Assembly: GCA_948470475.1 (NCBI GenBank)
Contig: OX419343.1
Span: 16,055,828 to 16,119,827, forward strand
Direction of reading: 5' to 3'
Length of the DNA: 64,000 bases
Source: Galaxea fascicularis
Lineage: Eukaryota; Cnidaria; Anthozoa; Scleractinia; Euphylliidae
Part shown: piece by piece, positions 52,331 through 64,000 of the stretch
Layout of the letters: the number at the start of each line of letters is the position of its first letter
Numbering within the stretch: the stretch's first letter is position 1
Notes under the pieces: generated by a model
What the model saw: only the letters and a program-made list of their open reading frames with translations
Told to the model about the DNA's origin: nothing
The model's database searches: none
Position numbers and translations under genes: made by a program

Positions 52331-52756
52331 GTTTTCATGACTTCCTGTAGTATCGGGTTCGCTGCAGTTTTCCTCGTCACTTGAAAGTGAGGAATCGGCA
52401 CTTGTAGCAGATATAAAAGATGATAACGATGAGAGCTCATCGATATCTGCAGATGAGTTTTCCTTTGATGAAAAACCCCCTGGTGGGTCACAGTCACTGT
52501 CATCCTCGTCATCGGCGTTGTGCACAGCTTGGCTAGCTTCTAATTCTGATCCACATGATCGTTGATCTTCTTCCAGCACGGAAGGATCTAATTCAGAATT
52601 GCTCACCCCTCCGTCCACCTCTGTTGTTTCCAAATTAAAAGATGTTTTTTGATGTGTTTGTGCTAATGGATCAGGGAACCGGCTGTGGTATTTCAGCCCT
52701 CTCGGTCGTTTTCGTTTAATAACCTTGCGCCTTTTTGAGCTATTTTGTGTAAACAA
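52331..52756 (-). CDS. Acidic Ser-rich exon running into the minisatellite
   Basis: A basic start (KRRKVIKRKRPRGLKYHSRF) then a long acidic, Ser-rich low-complexity region (DEDDSDCDPPGG, SSLSSFISATSADSSLSSDEE). Codon composition is protein-like up to about 52331; beyond that the frame continues only in the minisatellite. It might be the first exon of a transposon-related gene. No domain recognised. Confidence 0.35.
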
Positions 52757-52759
52757 AAT

Positions 52760-55700
52760 CGCTCTATGTCAGCATGAAGCTCAAGAAGTTCTTCCGCGGT
52801 CGGATGGTTCAGATGGTTCTGCCTTGAACCAATGATAGAAAGGTTTCTTTAGATAGCATTGTTTCAGCCAGCGGCCAATCTAATTCCCTGTTTTAAAGGT
52901 GTTTTTGAAAGCATGTGGTCAGTGACGGTCAGCATTGAGACTAACCTACACATGCGTGTTGAATACGCTCAAAGAAACATCGGCGTGGAATGTCACACGT
53001 CATCCACCTACAGTTGCATGATGTATTTCTTACTATCACGCCAAGGGGTACCACTGTTATGGTAGTCTTTCCGGCGAAAAGGGTTTGTATATTTAACGCA
53101 TGCGTGAATGACAACAATAGGCGTGAGATACTGGAGTCAGATTAGAATGAAGTATAAGTTGTGCTGTTTCGATGGATGATGAAGGTAGTAAGGTGGGGAC
53201 GAAAGTATTTGAAGTTTACGGCCGCAGCCTGTTGGTTATAACAACCATGTGTTTAGTCTCCTTCGCAGACACTCTTTTGGTTCGTCACACAATCTTTCCT
53301 CCCCAATGAACGTCTGCTGAAACGAGCAGCACATTCCTTCCCCATTGTTAGCAAAGATCAGCCGGAGTCCACGTAAAAATTACTACAGAGCCAATCAAAA
53401 GTTGTGTTTAAAATGCTTCTTGACAGCCTCACAAAAGTTCTATTTTTCTCAGAATTAAATAATTCCAATCGCGACTAAATGTGACTCCAAAAAAATTTTT
53501 GGAAACGGTTGCTTCCTCAGTGTGTAGATTTATTGTCAATGCTACTGCGAGAATACGAGTGTTCGGCAAGGGTTCTGTGGACATACCGGGGATCGGAAAT
53601 GTCTTGGAAATCGATGAAGTGTCTTTTCCTTGAGCGACATGTTCGTCCTTTCTGAATGTCAAAGCGGTTACTTCACTTTAAAAGGCAAACCTGCGAGCAG
53701 TGCAAGAGGAAATTTAATGAGAAATACAAGAAGAGCATTGTGTGACGAAAATAAACATATGTTTGACGGATTTAAAAACTATAAATATTAGTCTAATCAG
53801 AAGTGGCTGTTTCCACAAGTGATATTTGTACGGAAGGGAATCCTTAACCTGGATATTTGTTCCCCTTGAAGTGGAGCCGTTTTTATGTTAAACAATGAAA
53901 ATGGTGATTTCGGATAGTGAGCAATTTCATTTGCCAAATGGATTATTTTTGTCTCACACGTGTAAACGGGCACCAAGACATACAGCCCTGTTTATCAAAT
54001 GCTATTTGATAAACTTTGATCTATCACGCGCATACGTTTGGTAATAGCAAGTTCGTTGGTTAATTCCCACATGAACAAGGCAGCGCTGTTGGTTAAATGC
54101 GACTCCGAACTTTGATCGGTCACGTGCATCCAACATGAGCTTTGATCAATCACAAGATTTGCACGTGGTCAATTTAACTTGTTTACAACAACATCTAATT
54201 GAATTTATTTTCTGTTACAATGATTGGTCACTTTTAACCGTTTTTTATTGGTTACTTTTCTCAACTTCAATTTTCTCTTCTTCTTATTGGCGGATTTCGA
54301 TCCATTGTTTGTCTGTTGATCGGGTTTTTTAATATTGTACAACTGTTGACGCTCTTAATTTGGAGGAGCTTATTTTGGAATTAATTGGTGGTTTGTTTTC
54401 GAATCGGTAAGTTTAATATTGCCCTTATTTCGGGATATAACGTGGTGTTAAGCTCATCTGCTTACTGTACACAGACGTTGTCAGCAAAAGGCCCAAACAC
54501 TAAAATAAGAGCGTTTGTTTAGGTCGGGCTATTTTTGCTGTCCAAAGTAAGCAGTACAAAGCACTTGTAAATCAGAAATTGATAATTACGGCAATTATAT
54601 CTATATTTATTATCAGTACTGTATTCAACGTTGATTCGGTTTTTGTGGTCTCATATATTGTAGTATTTTGCATAGTTCGTCTGTTTGGAAATATTTCTTC
54701 ACATGGTCCTGGAACTGTATCAGCACGTGTACGTATATTTTGGGAATTTGAGAGACTGGACGAATATGGTGTTTGCGAAAGCGCGGAGAAAGAAAATGAA
54801 CAAATAATAGAAAATATATTACATACCAGTTTTTCCAGAATTAATGAAACTCTTGTTTCAAGAAATGTAGGATGAATTACTATTTACTTGGTACAAATCA
54901 AACTCAAAATCAGTCTTAGAAATAAGAAAACTAAACAAAAATCAAATGAAAAACAGTTTGCTCGTACTTCTCCGATATCATAGCAAAAACCAAAAGCGCC
55001 ACAGATAAATGACTCACCATTCAACCATTTCTGACTTCTCCCTATCTTAACAACATTTTACCACTCTTCACAAAATAGCTCAAGCACGCATTGCGTGCCT
55101 ATGTTTCGTGAACGCTTCCAGTCTGTTTCGAAACATTCGTGCTCGTTCTCGCTTGTTAGGGATAAAGAAGTACAAGTCGATTCTGAGCTAGATGAGCTTA
55201 ACTCGCCTGAAGAATCTTCTGAACTTTCCAAGAGTCACACGTTTGACAGCAAAGCGCCACCCTCTTTGGTTGACATGTTGGCCATTCGTCTTAGATGTAA
55301 CACGGCATCATGGGATAACTGCCTCGTTTCTATGGGTTTTTTTGCCGCCTTTCTTGAATGACGAATGACGTTCTTCAAGCTTTGCCACTTTGCTGACCTT
55401 GTCTTTCCCATTTCCACCGATTTTGAAATGAACAATTCGCGCTCGACAACAAAGAGGAAACCTAAACGTTCGGTTAAACCAGGAGAAGGTAAGATTCCTA
55501 ATTCACTATTTACCGTATATGTAGTGAACAATCATTGGAAGAGCAGTTACTCGATGCGGTTCATGTACATGTAGGGACGGCCACACCTTCCGTCAAACGA
55601 ATTTGTTTGTTCTGCCAGTATTCACCGAGAAAAAAATAATTCTTTTAGTATATACACATATGCCTCAACAACCGACCAAAAACAAACCATTAATTAACAC

Positions 55701-58700
55701 TAATTGACCTCTTAATTCGTGCATGGAAAGCTTGTAAGCGGAGCGAAGCATGCTAGAAACTAAGTTATATTTACAGATTCTTCAAACATGGCAAATCTAG
55801 TTAAACTTTACCTTCGTCAAAATCCCGCAAAACGGGTCTTTAAAAAACATTCAAATCAGAAATTTTAATCGAAAATCTGCTTGCAAAATAAATTCACCGT
55901 TCAATCAAAGTTTTCCGAGTTTTCCACTTGAAATGAAAATTCAAAAAGAGCTGTTGCTGTCGAATTATTTCCACAGGGCAAATACATGTCTGTTTTACGC
56001 TGCATTGTACCATGATTTTAGTTCACATAAATGAATCCACCTTTTTTGGAATATTTCAGAGCGAGCAAAAGCACAAAAATATAAACCATATGTGCAGTAA
56101 CCACAGATAGAAGATCAGGTTTCAAGACATCTTTTATTTTAAGTTGAGATGAAGGGGCAAAACATCTAAAAATATGAACTAAAAGGACTCAACCTGATGA
56201 ACGAAAATGATGAGAAAACAAGAAATTATATATTTTTTTCTTTACCGCACGACAAAATGTCCCACAGAAGCTGAAAAAATTAAATAGCGACAGTGAGTTA
56301 ATTGTTAACTTCGGAGGACAGAAACGAAACCAAATACAACTGAGACTTTTTCTTGTACTAAAAATCAAAACAACTCTGAAATCAAGTAATTTCTTCGCAG
56401 CGCGACGAAATATTACGGCGTTGCAAAAGAAAGTTGAAAGTTGTAAGGTCTTGTAATGAAAAGACTACAAAAACAAGCCAATTATTTTGAGATCAGTCGA
56501 ATTCAACTGTGTTAAATAAGTGACCATTTAGTTCTTTTCTCGGCAGTTCTGTAGTAGCTGAATAAGACTCCAAACAATGTTTGAATGAAGCAAATAAACT
56601 AAATGAACAAACTGAGTTACTGTTCACTTTTAAAACCTAAAATTACCAAATACAGGGAACCAAATAAAAGAAATTCGAAAGGAAGTTCAATAACAATCAA
56701 TTTTCATTCAAACTTCGCACCTCCCCTTAGAAAGAAGAAAGGCCTGATACTCAGGTTAAAAATAAGACACTGCGCATGTCAGGCAGTAACTGTCAGCCGC
56801 AGCGTGAGTCGGAAGGTGTTGCCGTACTGGCTGGCTTCTACATTGGGTTTATTTCACTTCTCTATCCATTTTCTACGAATATCTCAACATTTTTTAAAAG
56901 GATTGCGACGGATACTATATCTTTTGATGACAATTTCGGTCGGGGATTTTCTCAAGTTTTCCATTCGAACGCTTGTAAATCCATATCGTGAATTTACGAT
57001 AAGTTTTGGCAAAAGGTGTGAGGATGGTGAAGAGAAACGAGAGTTGAGAGTTTGGTCAAGATATATTCCTTTTATCTGAATGCATATACATAAAATTTTG
57101 TCATGGTGAGTAGTGGCATATTTCTGTTCTTTTCTCGATATTTTTGATATTATATTCTTTGAGGTAATCGTCTCTAGAATTTTACATTAGATTCGATTTC
57201 ATCAGATCATCAAATTGCTTTCATTTTACATCATGTACATAGCACACACTTTCGTTCAGAAGTGATCTGTTCGTCCTAGCAAAGCAAATAACAGGCCATC
57301 TTCATTTCAGTGAAGCCAGTTGGCTGTGAGAAACTAAATAAAAGGGATATTCAACTTCTTAGTCATGCTACTTTGTTTCTGGCCTAAATGCCGAGACGTA
57401 CTATATCATCTATATGCCGTAGCTGCACCAGCGAATTATTCTTCACGCTACTAAAGCAAAAACTTAAGAGGTTTTGCCGACTGCTTTTGCAGTCATTTCA
57501 ACGCTCGTGGCTTTACCAATCATTGCAAAACGGTTGAATTCAACTTCATAGTAATAATGTTCATTACCATTTTTGTTTCAAAAGTCCGAAAAGCTGCTTT
57601 AAATCTGCGATCTGTATACAAAACTCACTTTGAAAGTGTGCCGATCGTCTTGTTTTCGTGGCGGTTGAAGAGGGAAAAATTCCTCACCACAAAGGTTTGA
57701 GGACTCAGTACACCTTGATCTTTCATTCTGAAGCCACCTAAACATTGATTTGTATTTTTCCTTTCTATTTTAAAACCCAAAGCAGTAATTTCTCCGTCTT
57801 AGGAATGAAAACAAGACCTTGGAAGTTTTTAGATTTGGCCCGCAACGCGGCACGATTACCTGCACTTTTGGAGTGTATGACTTTTAAGGCAAAAAGAAAT
57901 TAGGGACCCCTAAAGATGCACAGAAAGTCCATTCTGATTGGTTTATTTGTCGTCAAAAACAATAGCACAATAGAACAAAAAATCTTCAGGGGAGGTGGTA
58001 GGAAAGGAAATTGTCCCCATGTGATTTTTTTGGGGGGGGGTTTCGCACTGGCGGTTACAGACGGCCGCACGGGTTTCAATGTGTTAAGCTTATTCAGTTT
58101 TAATCCCTATTGCAAAATGATTAGAGAACTGCTATTTTAAATCGTCTTTTATCGTCCTTAGCTTTATTTTGCATTGCCCTTCTTTAACTAGCTTTTTGTA
58201 TTTCTTATTAACCGTGACATAACAGAGTCTCTTTGTTTCACCAGCTTCTCTGGTTAGCAAATTAATAACAATAGATGATGTCACTGATATCTTTGCTGTA
58301 AAAGGGCCAAACAGGTAGTATTTAATGACTGAAAACTTCCGGCATACTTAAAATTGTAATACCCAATTGACAGAAACATACTTTGTGGTGGAGTGGCTTG
58401 ACTGTGTTGACAAAGACGAGTTAGAGAAATACCGTTATGGTGTCGTAACTACAACTCACCTCAGCTAAGGATGCTAAAAAAAGCTCAAGTTAGGAAATAA
58501 AATAAAAGCTCAGTGGCCAGAGGAGAGTAGTACCACTGAAAGAGGCTACTATGAAGCTTCCGTATTGGGAATAGAAGGTAAATACTCAAACAACTATTTT
58601 AATGATCATTTTAAAATAAAAACTATGACCATGTTAATTTGAACCACTGAAGTAATTTAAGATGATTATTATACCTACCTAAACCTAACAACCTACATGT

Positions 58701-58900
58701 ACACGTACCTTCCTGACTACCACATATGTTCCAGCCAATTGAATACTTATTTTTAATAACAATAACTTAACTTATCTGCAGACACACCAATGGTAAACCT
58801 TTGCATCTAGAGCTGCTCAAGCTGCATGGATTTTGTATAATCAAATTTATTACAATGGTGTTAAGTGATGTTTACTTTTTTATTCTTCAATGCTCTCCAG
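52760..58900. other. Six kilobases without a supportable gene
   Basis: Short open frames occur (for example 54579-54875 with a hydrophobic start, and 55095-55361), but none shows a domain, splice-site pairing or repeated structure I trust. A G8 run sits at 58033-58041. The region may be intron or intergenic DNA upstream of the gene that begins near 58.9 kb. Confidence 0.4.
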
Positions 58901-59423
58901 ATGAATATCAAAACGCATTAACATTGAAGAAAAAATATGAGAATGATTCAAGTGAGTATGGCTATTCAAAACTTTTCCATTTGTTATGCCTGATGCTATA
59001 TGCAGTTGTATAATTCCGAATATGATAATATATCTGGACTATGTTTCTCTTAGATATAGCAAATGCATCATTATTGAACCTGCAGGATCAAACAGTCCCA
59101 GTTCAACAACTGCCCAGGGTCATTGTGTCAGTTAGACAATGAAGATACACGTACTTCCCCCTCATACAGTGTATATAAGTACTGCATGTACATGTACTTT
59201 TCTCTGTGCATGAATTCAAATGGGTACCAGCAAACACTTAAACCAAATTTTTGCATATTTCAAACAACCAAAAGCAGGGCCAGGAAACCATAACTAATAA
59301 TTAACTACAAACTGCATTTATTTTTGTAATATTGTTAGGGAGAGTAGAAGCTCAATACGAGGCTTTGGAAAGTGACTCAGAAGGTTTCATTCCAATCGAG
59401 ACTGAAAGTTCAGATACCGCTAA
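58901..59423 (+). CDS. Two candidate 5' exons of the host-type gene
   Basis: 58901-58951 follows a CTCTCCAG acceptor and ends at GTGAGT; it encodes DEYQNALTLKKKYENDS in phase 1-1. 59340-59423 follows TTGTTAG and ends at GTATAA; it encodes RVEAQYEALESDSEGF, acidic. The second has phase 2-2 and cannot be joined directly to the first or to 59838, so either a further exon is missing or it belongs to an alternative transcript. Confidence 0.4.
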
Positions 59424-59626
59424 GTATAAATTAATGAGTATTTCTGATTATATCTGCCTTTATCGATCACTTATAAACTTAAAAGACCAAACAGTTATAA
59501 AGATTTAAGTTTGAGTGTTACTAGTGGATTAGATGGATTTTAGTGGATCATCTCCACCTCCAGTAGTATTCTGGACCTTATGTTTTAATACTCAGTTGTA
59601 TATATGCATGCAATTGTTACCACACA

Positions 59627-59670
59627 TGCATGCACAAAAATAATTTAAAAAATAATTTTTTGTGCATGCA
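59627..59670. repeat. Near-perfect palindrome
   Basis: TGCATGCACAAAAA and, after an AT centre, TTTTTTGTGCATGCA. Nearly the whole 44 bp can fold on itself. Confidence 0.85.
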
Positions 59671-59837
59671 AGATTTTGTGGTCATGTATACATGTGAATG
59701 ACCTTTGACGATAACAGAATATTATTAGCCAACAACATTCCAAGCCATTAAGCCGAAGGATAAGGAATGATATACTGGTGATAAGTATTCACTAGTGTTG
59801 TATCTATTAAACAACTGTTTCATTACCTTCATTGCAG

Positions 59838-62800
59838 ATGAATTTGAGACTCCAACAAGAAAAAAAAAGAAACAAGACAATGGAGAAGATAATAGGAAAT
59901 CAAGAATCTTACCATCAAAGGTAGCAGATGAATCTGAGACTGCAACAAAGAAAAAGAAACAGGATGAAAAAGACGCTAAGAGAAAATCAAGAACCTTATC
60001 ACCAAAGGGTAATTAATATACATAATTAATATCACATGCACATTCCAGTGCTAGGGCTTACATCATTGTTCTTCAAAATTTATATATACATACAAAAGCA
60101 ACTGTGGGAGGCATGGTGGCCTCATAGTTCAAGTGCACTCATCTCTGGATCGAGTTGTCTGTGTTCGAGGCCTACACAGGGTCATTAACTGCATTGTGTT
60201 CTTGGGCTAGAAAGCTCTCAAAGTGCCTCTTTCCACCCAGGTGGATAAATGGATATGGGCAAACTTAATGCTCGGGGAACTAGCATCCCATTCATGGGGG
60301 AGTAGAAATACTCCTAGTTGCCTCATGCTACAGAAACCGCAATAAGCTATGATCTTACTCTGCCACTTACCTAACTTTACAGAAAGCAAGCATACAAAGG
60401 CACCAGCACAGAAGAGGGATGTTTCTCAGAAGGACCTTCTCTACTCTGTCAACTTGCAACAGACCTTAAAATCACTGGTACGTGTTACACCGGCATCACA
60501 TGAAATCAGTAATCCATTTTGATAAATTTCTTATTATTGTATTGACTGCACCCTTTTTATAGATGGTTTTCACTGTCAAGCAACGAAAAAATAAATTGAA
60601 AACTAGTCAATGGATAAAGTCAAGAAATTGTAATGTTACAGGACATAGGGGAAGAAGACACTTCTCCAAGTTTTGGGTGTCTACGTTTTCCCAAACTTGA
60701 AGTATTTGTCGACAGGTTTCGTGCAAATTTACAGAGACTGGTATGGTACCGCCATATTGGTGGAGCTCTTTGCTCCACCAACATGGTGGTCGGAAAAGGG
60801 TGCAAACATCTGGAACTTACAGCCATAACTTTGAACTTGAAACTGCACTCCTTTCCAAACCAAGCACGCTATTGAGCTGAAAAGTTGTAAACAGATATCA
60901 ATTTAGATCCCCTTATACCTGATGAGGATGAAAACTTTTGTGGCTCTTTAGTTTGAAAAATTGGAATTTGATGACGTCACTTGAAAATCATCTGTATTAG
61001 GACTTCTGCCATGGCTGCAGAGCTGCAGGCAGGGGGCACGGAATTGTTTTATCAGACAAATGATGAACAATATTATTGTTATCATTATTTGCAGGCTGGT
61101 TCCAAATATTCATCTACAACTGATGAAGATGAAGAAACAACTACAGTAAGGGCAAATAAATGTGGCATTTGGTTTTTAAATCTAACACTAGATCATAATT
61201 TAACTGTTTTTGGATAATAATTATGACTAGTACTGTATAATTTATATAAGCTATACACTTTACATGTGCACCTTTAATTTGTGATGTATGATTTAAAAGG
61301 AAATGCAAAAGTGGCGTGTATTTATTTACATATTTCATTGTGCTTGCAGCAGCTCTCACCTGAAATGGTTCAAAACCAGGCAGCAGACCTGTTGAGAAAA
61401 TTAGGCTCAAAAGAACATGTTGTTAAGCCTACACAGTCTGTAGATGTTACAGTCTATAGCAGTAAATACACTAAAGATGTTGAAAGCTGCTCTGCTTCTA
61501 AGAAAAAGGAGCTCAGCAATACCTGCCAAAACACCTGCAATATCTCTCCCACCCCTACAAAAGGTAATAACTTATAAAGTACCTGCATTTTTGTAATAGA
61601 GAAAAAGGAGATTTTTACCAGTGCAAAATTTCTTCATGTTCAATTTGTTTTTATCGTCAAAAGGTGCTTAAAGCCTAATATGCTGATTACATATCTTAGG
61701 TTTCTTATAATTTAATAATTATTACTCAAAGGATATAAATACTATAATTTTTTATGTCCCATGAACTTCACATCTACATGTACATGCATGGTTTATTTAC
61801 AGTAATTGTAAATTATAATAAAAAACAGCTACAATTATTATAATAATAATAATTTATTCGTATGTATGTATAGACCTCAACGAGATTGACAAGTTAAAAG
61901 AGAAGGAAGAAGAGAGAACACCTCCAACAAAAACCTCCTTTGTTGCTTTGAATAAAGGTATCTTACATTAGCCCCTTAATTCATCAATGATAGGTCATTG
62001 TGTATTAATTTATGTATTGTATTCTTCCATATTTAGCTATTAAGGTGATTCCCTAGTATTGCATTGCACAGCCCTCCTGCGCACGATTTTTGCATCATTG
62101 GTGCGTGCACCTGAATGCCTGCATGTACAAAATGTAAGAGATTTCCCTCAAACTAAGCTTGATAGCAAAATAAATGCTCCTTTTCTCTTAAATGAGCATG
62201 GTGATCCCCACTTTTTATTTCATAATTTTAATGAGAACAATATCCTTAATAACTGAGGAAAAAATTAGCAGAAAGTTATGGCTACTTTTTTGGCAAATGA
62301 AATAAATACTACAGAGGGAGACATAACGGGCCCAACAGCGCATGTCCAAATTATGTTTCCTTTAAAGGATAAAAAAATGCAGGGTATTTGAAGACATTTT
62401 TTCTGGCACGTAGATGAATAAACAATCAAAGTCAAACTCTGTATAAAAATAATCGAGCTTATTTGTTGCGCACGAAGATTACCAAACTACCCAAATAACC
62501 GTATTTATCAGCATTGTAATGTGAAAACCCCCTCTTTTTACTACGTTTTTAATATCTCCTTGTCCTGTAACTTGCAGCATACCAAGTTCATCAGAAATCT
62601 ATGGTGGGTTCTATTACTAGGGAATCACCTTAAGATAAAGATTTCAACCTTTAATTTTTATATATTACAGGTTTTACTCATGTACATGTACACCTACACT
62701 GTATCAAGAATGCAGTTACTGAGTCTAAGTGCATTAGCTCAGTTCATATGTATGAATCAATTTATATTAATAGTGATGCACAGTAAGCGTGCTACGTGAC

Positions 62801-63124
62801 AACCAGGATTGGTTTTACTCTCAATTGGCTGGGGGTGTGGCAAACTGAGCTTTCAAAACCAAATCAAAATTAAATTACATGGTCACCCTATACATAACTG
62901 CAGACAACTCTTGATAAAAAAAAAATGAGCAATTTGTAACTGAGTTACCTTGGTTTATCCAAAAAATAGAGGTAAACTAGTTTGAAATATTTTTAGATGT
63001 TACTGATAATATGTTTGTTGATGACAATTGATGAGAAGATAACGTTTTCTTTTCATTCATTGAAGAGCCACAGACAGATGAAAGCTGTGATTTCAATAGT
63101 TGTCACTGCAAAGAAGAGCTGCAG
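59838..63124 (+). CDS. Host-type multi-exon gene, charged low-complexity protein
   Basis: Six exons with matching phases and usual splice signals: 59838-60008, 60383-60477, 61095-61145, 61350-61563, 61874-61957 and 63066-63124. The joined frame has no stop. The first exon is a tandem duplication of about 28 codons (DE(F/S)ETxT(R/K)KKKKQD, then RKSR(I/T)LxPK). Later exons read QKDLLYSVNLQQTLKSL, QLSPEMVQNQAADLLRKLG, a Lys/Glu-rich stretch, and a Cys-containing ESCDFNSCHCKEELQ. Rich in Lys, Glu and Ser, it is probably nuclear and largely disordered. No domain is recognised, and both the 5' end and the 3' part beyond 63.1 kb are missing. Confidence 0.6.
60105..60340 (+). repeat. tRNA-derived SINE copy
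   Basis: Has a B-box-like GTTCGAGGCC about 45 bp after an A-box-like TGGTGGCCTCATAGTT. Blocks GTGTTCTTGGGC, CTTTCCACCCAGGTGG and GGAACTAGCATCCCATTC are shared with 51560-51780. It sits in the intron between exons ending 60008 and starting 60383. Confidence 0.7.
62044..62629. mobile_element. MITE with TTAA duplication
   Basis: 586 bp with perfect 15-bp ends GGTGATTCCCTAGTA (62044-62058, inverted at 62615-62629), flanked by TTAA on both sides (62040-62043 and 62630-62633). TTAA duplication points to Kolobok or piggyBac mobilisation. Non-coding; inside an intron of the host-type gene. Confidence 0.85.
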
Positions 63125-64000
63125 GTTAACATAATTAAATTGCCTTGTTTTTTACGCACTTTGGCAATACTGTAACTATGAAAACTCTTAAGTAATTGCC
63201 AATTTGGACTATAGACAGTTTCTGCTAATTATAGCACCAAAATTTATACCATACATTTTAAGTGCTATGTTCCATGGAGGAATTAGTGTTCAAAATTATA
63301 TTAATAAGGCTAATTGTCCCCCTAATCAAGAAAATAATATTCTTATTCATACTTTTTATAGGAAGATTCTAGTCTGGTTTAGGTACGTGGTGTGCAATAC
63401 TTTGAACTGTCGGCCTGCACATGCAGATTGTCAATTAACCACAAAATCATTTGTCAACTAGCAAACTTCTGTGCAAGAATACACCCCCTCCCTCCCCTCC
63501 TCCAGCAGAATCCCATACATGAAATGTGCAGGGATGGCGATCACTATCTTGTTCAATGGTGAATTGCAGAGTTCAGTTCACAATAAATTAGGATGTTCAG
63601 TACAGAATACTAGCATTTGATGATGAAAATCCTTGCATCTTTCTCAACTGAGGATGGGGAGGAGGGGTGCATCTCAAGTATTATGATTTATGTAGAAATG
63701 ATTATTAATTAATCAAAGAGGGTTAAGAAGTTTATTTTTCTGATAGATCATGACCCAAAAAATTGATTAACTTACATCTTTGGTGACAAATTTCATACAG
63801 AAGCTTGGGAACAATCAAGTCATAAAGTGGCTTTACAAGGCAAGTAAAGCTACCTATATTGGTGTATTGAAATACTGTATTACATTCTCTACTGAACTAT
63901 AATTACTAGTATTTAGAAATAAAAGATGCAGAAGATGCAGACTCTAGATCTGTTCATTAAGAGGAAATGAAATTCTTTAAGTTTCACCTTTGTTTTAGGT
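63125..64000. other. Intron or downstream sequence
   Basis: No further exon that keeps phase could be confirmed. The window ends at TTTTAGGT, which may be an acceptor of the next exon. Confidence 0.35.

Noticed and set aside
54579..54875. 98-residue frame with a hydrophobic N-terminus
   Set aside because: The hydrophobic start comes from an AT-rich stretch; I see no family, no second exon and no conserved motif.
55095..55361. 88-residue frame with acidic Ser/Glu stretch
   Set aside because: Composition is somewhat protein-like, but there is no domain, no splice partner and a competing antisense frame.

Overview
The window is AT-rich eukaryotic DNA dominated by transposable elements. The DIRS retrotransposons, Penelope-like element, Polinton, Harbinger, two LINEs and tRNA-derived SINEs point to a cnidarian, most likely an anthozoan (stony coral or anemone). 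That attribution rests on the repeat families, not on a marker gene. There is no prokaryotic feature, rRNA, tRNA or CRISPR array.

The main structure is a six-layer nest of mobile elements from about 4.3 to 47.9 kb, with most joints readable to the base. (1) An old plus-strand DIRS element (4345-5720 and 47632-47905) was split by (2) a younger minus-strand DIRS element (5721-47631). That element received a Penelope-like fragment (44793-45597) and (3) a cut-and-paste DNA transposon with 15-bp perfect terminal inverted repeats and a 4-bp ATTT duplication (6106-42577). This transposon encodes a transposase-like protein and contains an F-box exon. It was interrupted by a LINE (about 36405-40833) and by (4) a PIF/Harbinger element (7855-36351, TAA duplication) with its Myb-like gene and HARBI1-type transposase. 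The intron of the Myb-like gene received (5) another LINE (about 8817-30800), whose ORF2 was split by (6) a complete Polinton/Maverick (10792-28325, AAATGT duplication).

The Polinton is 17,534 bp with two identical 476-bp inverted repeats. It carries protein-primed DNA polymerase B, chromodomain integrase, adenain-like protease, double-jelly-roll major capsid, penton, packaging ATPase, virion core proteins, a PLA2-domain protein, a 968-residue fibre and a two-TM protein. Replication and capsid genes run leftward from a divergent promoter at 23.6 kb; ATPase, fibre and the TM protein run rightward. Genes start just after AT-rich TATATA tracts, and five share TCTAAT 5-11 nt before the ATG. Its frames are open, while most older layers carry stops or frameshifts, so it looks like the most recent arrival.

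Outside the nest, 0-4.3 kb holds scattered repeats and exon-like fragments. At 49.2-50.9 kb there are exons of a Cys/His-rich, transposon-like gene. From 51 to 58.9 kb there are mainly simple repeats and SINE remnants. From 58.9 kb on there is the 5' or internal part of a plus-strand host-type gene with small phase-consistent exons and introns holding a SINE and a TTAA-flanked MITE.
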